Under the pieces are notes generated by a model that was not told where the DNA came from, did no database searches, and saw only the letters and a list, made by a program, of their open reading frames with translations. Positions 61,701-64,000 of a stretch of 64,000 nucleotides of DNA are shown here, piece by piece. The DNA is taken from NCBI GenBank assembly GCA_903813345.2, contig CAIIXF020000005.1:34167375-34231374 (forward strand), in the 5' to 3' direction. Both the position numbers and the translations under genes were made by a program. This stretch comes from Owenia fusiformis. Taxonomy: Eukaryota > Annelida > Polychaeta > Sabellida > Oweniidae. The first letter of the stretch is position 1, and every line of letters starts with the position of its first letter.

Positions 61701-62011
61701 ACCAATCAGTGGGTTTGGGTGATACGGTCCTGCGATGTTACACCCCAGCGAAACCTGGCCAAAAATCTAGCGTGATAAACATCTATAGCACAGACAAGGA
61801 CAATGTTAAATTCATCACAGACCCTAGTGTTAAAAAATGTGGCACCTTAGTGCTTGATTTAGAAGAGGATCAGTATGCCACATTGCCAAGAAGACGGGAA
61901 ATCCAAACAAGGATGATATTTGGTGGTACTGAAATCAAGGTCAGCGCACTTGATGTTGCCACAGGAAAATGCGTGAAATCTTCTATTGACTTTTTGAACA
62001 AGCAAAACTAG
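19431..62011 (+). CDS. HSPA12A-like: HSPA12A/B-like Hsp70-family ATPase, nine coding exons
   Basis: The coding join is 19431-19728, 40010-41139, 52711-52932, 53260-53452, 55476-55598, 55855-56057, 60470-60638, 61041-61169 and 61527-62011. Every junction is GT-AG and the phases agree (1,0,0,1,1,0,1,1), giving 2952 nt, 983 residues plus TAG. Residues 1 to about 385 are a low-complexity Ser/Thr-Pro-rich extension. After it come phosphate loop 1 (DFGTTYSG, 391-398), the family signature [24 protein letters not shown], phosphate loop 2 ([10 protein letters not shown], 620-629), the adenosine-type motif LVGGFAES (786-793) and the C-terminal TYGVGVLNR and WCTDVFDKF blocks. Vertebrate HSPA12A/B are about 680 residues, so the excess is N-terminal. 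HSPA12 proteins are cytosolic, keep the Hsp70 nucleotide-binding fold and lack the classical peptide-binding domain. The family assignment is very secure; A versus B cannot be told, since an invertebrate gene may be pro-orthologous to both. Confidence 0.95.
19730..27970. other. HSPA12-like intron 1, 5' part: no other gene recognised
   Basis: AT-rich intronic DNA. A 96-codon plus-strand frame at 27,253-27,543 (Lys/Ser/Leu-rich) is unusually open but matches nothing and lacks good splice sites. Short tandem ATTTTNACACTTTTTGGGGAAATGG-type words recur at 25,540-25,630 (about four units). G runs occur at 24,577-24,586 and 24,856-24,864. Confidence 0.55.
27979..28006 (+). CDS. HSPA12A-like: alternative first coding exon of the HSPA12-like gene
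   Basis: A 28-base exon, ATG to AAA T|GTAAGT, encodes MSSAQNLEK and ends in phase 1, exactly the phase needed by the acceptor at 40,010 (junction codon TGG, Trp). It would give an 893-residue protein lacking the 99 residues of the distal exon. The preceding 350 bases lack the AT-rich texture of the intron and could be a promoter plus 5' UTR. The chance of a short ATG frame ending at a consensus donor in the right phase is not negligible, so transcript evidence decides it. Confidence 0.55.
28007..30240. other. HSPA12-like intron 1, middle part
   Basis: No exon recognised. Three X-box-like 14-mers (28,442, 28,606, 29,802) fall here, close downstream of the alternative first exon. A G12 run is at about 29,160. 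Confidence 0.55.
28442..28455. promoter_or_regulatory. X-box-like (RFX) motif
   Basis: GTTGCTATGGTAAC fits the RFX X-box consensus RYYNYYATRRNRAC and is nearly palindromic. Similar words are at 28,606 (GTTGCTATGGTTAC), 29,802 (GTTGCTATGGTTTC), 37,169 (GTTGTTATGGTAAC) and 37,516 (GTTGTTATGGCAAC), all in intron 1. Confidence 0.4.
30265..30465 (+). repeat. 122-bp direct duplication
   Basis: The block CTTTCAAAGAAAAATAGGAA followed by TAGACATGGCCAGAGAAATA TTTGATGCAAGTGT occurs twice, 122 bases apart (about 30,281 and 30,403), with flanking similarity. Confidence 0.75.
31021..31134 (+). repeat. 38-bp tandem repeat, three copies
   Basis: TTGAAATATTCTCTACTCAA plus GCATATTCAGTGATGGGT is repeated three times almost without change, so the expansion is recent. 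Confidence 0.9.
33010..33170. repeat. GGCACC/GCCGAAA-rich degenerate repeat
   Basis: GGCACCG, GGCGCCG and GCACCATTT-type words recur about ten times in both orientations, giving a locally CG-rich island in AT-rich intron. Open frames cross it on both strands because of the short period. Confidence 0.55.
33858..33915. mobile_element. 58-bp mariner end remnant
   Basis: TGAGGGATGATCAATTAGTA at the left matches the mariner end at 5,720, and the right side ends CCCCTCG, with TA on both sides. Probably an internally deleted remnant. Confidence 0.45.
35359..35960 (-). mobile_element. 602-bp mariner/Tc-like element remnant
   Basis: Inverted ends CAGGGTGACACAAAAAAGAG and complement CAGGGTGGACACAAAAAAGT, continuing to GTTAAATAACTTTTT, are flanked by TA. 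It lies in HSPA12-like intron 1 on the opposite strand and keeps the end of a transposase gene. Confidence 0.85.
35480..35722 (-). pseudogene. C-terminal fragment of Tc/mariner transposase
   Basis: The minus-strand frame reads [40 protein letters not shown] and then a short tail. The D-F-LWG-LK-VY-NP-T--LK--I---I--I pattern is the end of the DDE domain in mariner-like transposases. The N-terminal two thirds are absent. Confidence 0.75.
36000..37160. other. HSPA12-like intron 1, no feature recognised
   Basis: AT-rich intron with several TGGCAACC half-sites and no exon. Confidence 0.5.
37379..37417 (+). CDS. possible small in-frame exon in HSPA12-like intron 1
   Basis: CTAAAG|AC to GATGAAG|GTAAGT spans 39 bases, enters and leaves in phase 1 and is open; the preceding in-frame stop lies outside it. 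The peptide [12 protein letters not shown] resembles the acidic extension encoded around it, and the donor hexamer equals that of exon 1. The acceptor tract is poor. It might also be the 3' end of a non-coding first exon, or chance. Confidence 0.25.
38060..38245. repeat. MITE with ACAGTAAAACCTGT-type ends
   Basis: It runs from CATGTAAAACCTGT to ACAGGTTTTACTGTA with GTGTTCACT-type internal words. It belongs to a family scattered through the introns (see 42,030, 54,088, 56,538, 60,749). Confidence 0.6.
38250..40009. other. HSPA12-like intron 1, 3' end
   Basis: No exon or repeat recognised. The pyrimidine-rich acceptor TTTATTTTGTATTTCTAG ends the intron at 40,009. Confidence 0.55.
40010..41139 (+). 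CDS. HSPA12A-like: HSPA12-like exon 2: disordered extension and start of ATPase core
   Basis: The acceptor is TTTCTAG|GG and the donor GCA|GTAAGT (phase 0). The first about 285 codons are Ser/Thr/Pro/Glu-rich with more than a dozen SP or TP dipeptides (for example [12 protein letters not shown]), as in a heavily phosphorylated linker, and contain the duplicated segment [14 protein letters not shown]. The core then begins at [20 protein letters not shown], the nucleotide-binding phosphate loop, followed by [20 protein letters not shown] and the [10 protein letters not shown] and YFEKFKM blocks, all hallmarks of HSPA12A/B. One 1.13-kb exon therefore fuses the lineage-specific tail to the conserved ATPase start. 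Confidence 0.95.
42030..42217. repeat. MITE, AAACCTGT-ended family
   Basis: It runs from AGTAAAGTTAAACCTGTGTA to CATAGGTTTTACTGTA with ATCTGAACAC and TATGAACACCTG inside, in HSPA12-like intron 2. Confidence 0.6.
43482..43949 (-). other. 155-codon antisense open frame in intron 2, unidentified
   Basis: The minus strand is open for 468 bases in AT-rich DNA, far longer than expected. The peptide has mixed composition (for example [20 protein letters not shown] and [15 protein letters not shown]) and no domain I recognise. No clear splice sites or promoter; it may be a transposon fragment, a retrocopy or chance. Confidence 0.25.
44528..44625 (+). repeat. dispersed repeat, copy 1 (TTATTATGTNACCACCACAA family)
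   Basis: It shares the blocks TATAGTCTNCAACTNNTTTGTGG, ACAAATGGCA and GGTGACATTT with 61,283-61,413 and 62,189-62,312. Confidence 0.6.
44787..45306 (+). repeat. 104-bp tandem repeat, five copies
   Basis: The anchor CCACAAAATGTTCTGGA recurs at 44,807, 44,911, 45,015, 45,119 and 45,223, exactly 104 bases apart. Copies differ at a few positions (ATGCAAAG, ACCAAAG, ATACAAAG alternate). It lies in HSPA12-like intron 2. Confidence 0.92.
46930..47290 (+). repeat. degenerate ACACCAATNATG-type simple repeat
   Basis: GACACCAATCATGTCAACAT and related words recur about fifteen times with drift; the strand is A/C-rich. Not coding in any frame. Confidence 0.55.
49027..50196. mobile_element. 1,170-bp element with 14-bp inverted ends and TCATT duplication
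   Basis: CACACTACCCTACC at 49,027-49,040 is matched by its complement at 50,183-50,196, and TCATT flanks both sides (49,022-49,026; 50,197-50,201). The interior is visibly richer in CpG than the intron around it. It has no recognised protein. A 5-bp duplication and CAC-start occur in Transib-type elements, but I cannot assign a superfamily. Confidence 0.65.
51684..52004 (+). repeat. about 55-66-bp tandem repeat, five copies
   Basis: AGGCACTACTAGGATTACCC followed by an AAGAGGAATAAATG TCACATCCTCTTT block and a variable ATATCACCAAC tail is repeated five times; one unit lacks the tail. Confidence 0.85.
52711..52932 (+). CDS. HSPA12A-like: HSPA12-like exon 3
   Basis: TTTCCAG|GAC to AAG|GTATAT, phase 0 on both sides, 74 codons. 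The peptide contains [34 protein letters not shown] and [12 protein letters not shown], followed by [10 protein letters not shown]. These match the first subdomain of the HSPA12 nucleotide-binding fold, where the VTVPAIW-like strand corresponds to the VTVPAYF segment of ordinary Hsp70. It follows an 11.6-kb intron and is separated by 327 bases from exon 4. Confidence 0.96.
53260..53452 (+). CDS. HSPA12A-like: HSPA12-like exon 4
   Basis: TTACAG|GCT to CAAG|GTTTGT, entering in phase 0 and leaving in phase 1. It encodes [20 protein letters not shown] then [13 protein letters not shown], the family's [13 protein letters not shown] block, and a hydrophilic stretch ([20 protein letters not shown]) that lies in the loop that varies most between HSPA12 proteins. 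Confidence 0.95.
54088..54244. repeat. MITE, ACAGTGAAACTTGC-ended copy
   Basis: Ends ACAGTGAAACTTGCATATGT and GCAGGTTTCATTGTA are inverted. It lies in HSPA12-like intron 4, upstream of the candidate cassette exon. Confidence 0.6.
54718..54792 (+). CDS. HSPA12A-like: candidate cassette exon of the HSPA12-like gene
   Basis: Within the 2-kb intron 4, a 75-base stretch runs from TTTCAG|AG to GTAG|GTTGGT. It enters and leaves in phase 1, has no stop and would add 25 residues, [16 protein letters not shown] followed by APTVDAAVV, between exon 4 (ends ...DDFYQ) and exon 5 (starts [10 protein letters not shown]). Skipping or inclusion both keep frame. It falls in the variable surface loop before the second phosphate motif, and its Ser/Pro/Tyr content resembles exon 4's tail. 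The acceptor has a weak pyrimidine tract, which fits regulated inclusion. Confidence 0.6.
55476..55598 (+). CDS. HSPA12A-like: HSPA12-like exon 5 (phosphate loop 2)
   Basis: CTTCCAG|GT to GTAG|GTATGT, phase 1 to phase 1, 123 bases. It encodes [20 protein letters not shown], the second Hsp70-type phosphate-binding loop (DLGGGTFD in canonical Hsp70), then [16 protein letters not shown]. The Cys in VVDCGGGT is characteristic of HSPA12 proteins. All catalytic-loop glycines are intact. Confidence 0.97.
55855..56057 (+). CDS. HSPA12A-like: HSPA12-like exon 6
   Basis: ATACTAG|GT to AAG|GTAAAC, phase 1 to phase 0. It encodes [40 protein letters not shown] and the [29 protein letters not shown] segment. 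[12 protein letters not shown] and [11 protein letters not shown] are diagnostic of the HSPA12 family rather than of heat-inducible Hsp70. Confidence 0.97.
56538..57434. repeat. MITE whose interior expanded into a minisatellite
   Basis: TAAAACCTCTC at 56,538-56,548 is exactly complemented at 57,424-57,434, and between them lie about 22 copies of a 36-bp unit. This is the same end family as at 54,088 and 60,749. Confidence 0.6.
56583..57368 (+). repeat. 36-bp minisatellite, about 22 copies
   Basis: The unit ATGAGGCTACTTTCCTATTT plus TGAATGCCCTTATAAC varies mainly at GCC/TTCCC and ATGAG/ATCAG, and the variants alternate in higher-order order. A GGCC-type insertion at about 56,941 shifts phase. 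Open frames read a 12-residue repeat ([12 protein letters not shown]), but the array is intronic. Confidence 0.92.
57440..60460. other. HSPA12-like intron 6, remainder
   Basis: AT-rich, no exon or structured repeat recognised. Confidence 0.55.
60470..60638 (+). CDS. HSPA12A-like: HSPA12-like exon 7
   Basis: TCTGCAG|GGA to AAAG|GTTTGT, phase 0 to phase 1. It encodes [20 protein letters not shown] followed by [20 protein letters not shown] and an amphipathic helix to NHPDCKG. The [14 protein letters not shown]-like block is shared with vertebrate HSPA12A. It follows the 4.4-kb intron 6, which carries the 36-bp minisatellite. Confidence 0.96.
60749..60893. repeat. MITE, ACTGTGAAACCTGT-ended copy
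   Basis: It runs from TACTGTGAAACCTGTAAAGT to GACAGATTTTAGTGTA with GTGGAACACCT inside, in HSPA12-like intron 7, only 147 bases before exon 8. Confidence 0.6.
61041..61169 (+). CDS. HSPA12A-like: HSPA12-like exon 8 (adenosine motif)
   Basis: CTTGCAG|AT to AAAG|GTAAGT, phase 1 to phase 1. It encodes [20 protein letters not shown], where LVGGFAES replaces the Hsp70 adenosine motif VGGSTRIP, and then [13 protein letters not shown], another strong HSPA12 block. Confidence 0.97.
61283..61413 (+). repeat. dispersed repeat, copy 2
   Basis: TTATTATGTCACCACAAATG and the downstream blocks match the copies at 44,528 and 62,189. It fills a third of HSPA12-like intron 8. Confidence 0.65.
61527..62011 (+). 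CDS. HSPA12A-like: HSPA12-like terminal coding exon 9
   Basis: CTACATAG|GT to the TAG at 62,009-62,011, phase 1 entry. It encodes [29 protein letters not shown], a [19 protein letters not shown] block, [29 protein letters not shown] and a final [10 protein letters not shown]. The family's C-terminus also ends close to IDFLN, so this is a full-length end, not a truncation. Confidence 0.97.
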
Positions 62012-62188
62012 CCTTGGGCGATAATTGACATTGTTCAATTCAAGATTCAACACTGCCATAAAGCTATGTTGTCGATCAAGAAATTAATATATTCTGAATT
62101 TGTAGATACAGCCTGTATAGAAGTTTTTCATTAGGAAACTTGTTCATAGAAGTGTTTTTGTACAAATTAGTTCTGACTTCTAACTAGG

Positions 62189-62312
62189 TTATTACATCAC
62201 CACCAAAAATGGTGACATATTGTTACGGTCTCCATTTTTTTGTGACAGCGGTTGGCATCCGGCATCTGTAACAAATGGCAAGTAGTGACATTTTGCATGT
62301 TAATACCTTGTG
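62189..62312 (+). repeat. dispersed repeat, copy 3
   Basis: TTATTACATCACCACCAAAA and the following ATGGTGACATATTGTTACGG block match the copy at 61,283. It lies in the presumed 3' UTR, 178 bases past the stop. Confidence 0.65.
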
Positions 62313-62877
62313 AAACCATGCCATCTACTGTATATGTACAAGTGTTCAGATCGCTGGGTTTCGATGTAATGGTAATACGTATATACGGGATAGAAATAAC
62401 TAGTATGGGCGAGATTTTAATTTGTAGCTAATGTCATGAAGATTTATCATATGAAGTTGTAAAAAAAGTGTAGATACTTTTGTAGATTAATTTTTCAAGA
62501 TTGAATGACAGTAGAAATACAGTTCTGTCAAATTGTGAGTGACTCCCACATTTCTCAGATGTAGGTTTGTTCTGAATCTTGTTGTTCCCAAAGGAAAATG
62601 CATAATATTTGAAAATCAAGGCTTTGGTTCCCATTTCACAGTGTATATAATGTAGATTATGCATGTATTAAGATATAGCATTATATATACCTCCAGCATC
62701 ATATACAGTTATACAGTATATACGAAACACAAATATACATATCAACAGTACATTGTACATTAGCTACTTGTATTATTTTTCAGATATTGTAGCGCAATAC
62801 GAGGGGTGATCCAAAAGTCTTGGACGCCCTGCTCTAATTTTGTTGGTTTTTGATAAAATTACTTTAAACTTTCCAAT

Positions 62878-62883
62878 AATAAA
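62878..62883 (+). terminator. first AATAAA downstream of the HSPA12-like stop codon
   Basis: No AATAAA or ATTAAA occurs between the stop at 62,011 and 62,800. The first canonical hexamer is at 62,878, inside the left inverted repeat of the mariner-like element that starts at 62,800. A variant signal nearer the stop remains possible. Confidence 0.3.
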
Positions 62884-63261
62884 GACCAACAACCTAACTA
62901 CTTTGTGTATTTATTTCATGGTGAAATGATATATTTTATGTAGTTTTCTCGATAGTTATTAATATAGTGACCCTGCCACCCGGAACGGTATTCGCACATG
63001 GCAACTTTCAGCCTTAAATGTTGCCGCTATTTGAATTGTTTTGCAAGTCTTGACCACTATCTTTCCTTAAATTTTGAATGTTAAACCATGTTAGTTTACT
63101 TCCTTTGTTACTAGGCAACCAATTAATTGTGTTTTAATCATAATGTCACATATGGCAATGGCCGTATATGTCAAGTTCTAAGAAAATGACATCAGACAAT
63201 CAACCCTCATTCTGGTGTCATTTTTGCTCCAAGATGGCTGCAGAACATGAAATAAATAAAA

Positions 63262-63410
63262 ATGGAACAAAGAATACTACAATATATTTTCACTATTATT
63301 GACATTGAGCAGCTACCATATGCACGATACAGTCTAGATATGGCTCCGTGTGATTTTCTTCCTTTTCTCCAAGATGACAGGAGGGTTGAAAGAAAATGTT
63401 TTCCTACTCA
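63262..63410 (+). pseudogene. mariner transposase fragment
   Basis: The frame contains IDIEQLPYARYSLDMAPCDF and then LPFLQDDRRVERKCFPT. The LP-P-YS-DLAPCDF motif before the last catalytic Asp of DD34D transposases is recognisable but altered (YARYSLDM). The frame is broken by the repeat at 63,415. Confidence 0.7.
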
Positions 63411-63414
63411 TTGC

Positions 63415-63722
63415 AGGGGCGGATCTGGGAACCAACAAGGGGGGGCCCAAATTTTAGTTCAGAGAAAAAACTGTCAGCGCTTGCGCGTAAAAAAATTTTG
63501 GGCCCCTAAAACCCAAAAGTGGGCCCAAATTTTGAAATTTTGAGGCCCATTTTCTTCAAAATTTGGCCTAAAATAAAAAATAAGGCCTAAAAGGCCCAGT
63601 AATGACCAAAAAGGCCCACTTTTTGGGGCATGAAGGCCTTTTTTGGCCCAATTTTTTTTTCTGGGCTCACCCAAGGGGGGGGGGACCCGGGCCCCCAGGC
63701 CCCGCCCTAATCCGCCAGTGCA
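63415..63722 (-). repeat. GGCCCAAAA-rich dispersed repeat, inverted copy in the mariner element
   Basis: Left end GCAGGGGCGGATCTGGGAAC and right end complement GCACTGGCGGATTAGGGCGG form an imperfect inverted pair. The interior carries GGGCCCAAATTTTGAAATTT and AAGGCCCACTTTTTGG blocks that match the copy at 18,757 in the opposite direction. TGCA flanks both sides and may be a 4-bp duplication. Confidence 0.7.
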
Positions 63723-64000
63723 TAGTGGCACTCCAGTAGCAATTGTATCACATAGGCAATGGCCATTTCATAAATGTCTTTCATTCATTGGTAAAGCGGT
63801 ATGAAAAATGTGTTCAAATTCGTAGAAAATATGTTGAAAAGTATGTCTTAATATGTGAAGATGATGATGGCAGAAGACACTAGGAAATTCTCTCATATCA
63901 TGACCGGTGTTAGGTTGTGCACCTGGACCTAAAGTATTTGCCATATTATAACAGTTGTGACTTGATTTGCTATATTTAAATACCGTTCCGGGTGGCAGGG

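Larger units (their letters stand above)
62800..64000. mobile_element. mariner-like element, truncated by the window edge
   Basis: It starts CGAGGGGTGATCCAAAAGTC after a TA (62,798-62,799), related to the end at 5,720. CCCTGCCACCCGGAACGGTA at 62,971 reappears inverted in the last 22 bases of the window, so the left inverted repeat is about 190 bases or longer and the right one begins at about 63,979 and runs out of view. Confidence 0.75.

Noticed and set aside
1-64000. tRNA or rRNA genes
   Set aside because: I did not see a cloverleaf with conserved A/B boxes or any ribosomal RNA core on either strand, though a covariance-model scan was not possible.

Overview
The window is metazoan nuclear DNA: AT-rich, intron-heavy, crowded with transposon remnants, with GT-AG introns and no bacterial operon logic. 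Its short dispersed hairpins and many nested cut-and-paste transposons suit a marine invertebrate such as a mollusc or another lophotrochozoan, but I cannot name a species.

The right two thirds (19.4-62.0 kb, + strand) hold one gene: a homologue of HSPA12A/HSPA12B, the divergent Hsp70-like ATPase family. I can place nine coding exons with consistent phases, giving 983 codons plus stop for the long form. Exons 1-2 encode a disordered, Ser/Thr-Pro-rich N-terminal extension of about 385 residues. The rest of exon 2 and exons 3-9 encode the conserved HSPA12 core, with its phosphate loops and adenosine motif. The sequence also supports a second, phase-matched first exon (27,979-28,006), which would give an 893-residue form. 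A symmetric 75-bp cassette exon (54,718-54,792) would add 25 residues in a loop just before the second phosphate motif. A 39-bp exon at 37,379-37,417 is a weaker candidate. Introns 1 (20.3 kb) and 2 (11.6 kb) carry X-box-like motifs, minisatellites and transposons.

The left 19 kb is mostly transposon nests. At 2.3-3.8 kb there are tandem copies of a local repeat, one split by a 617-bp element with a perfect 8-bp target duplication. At 5.7-10.2 kb a mariner element (TA duplication, about 200-bp terminal inverted repeats) is itself split by a 3.4-kb palindromic element. At 11.0-12.7 kb lies a foldback element with arms of about 474 bp. At 13.7-15.1 kb there are hairpin-rich repeats. At 17.9-18.6 kb there is a hAT-type element with an 8-bp duplication. 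On the minus strand, a TATA/initiator promoter followed by a 46-bp signal-peptide exon (13,491-13,606) marks the start of a secreted-protein gene. A phase-compatible terminal exon with a poly(A) signal lies at 4.7-5.15 kb, so the transposon nest may sit inside that gene's intron.

The right edge (62.8-64.0 kb) is the start of a second mariner element that runs off the window and carries another repeat insertion.
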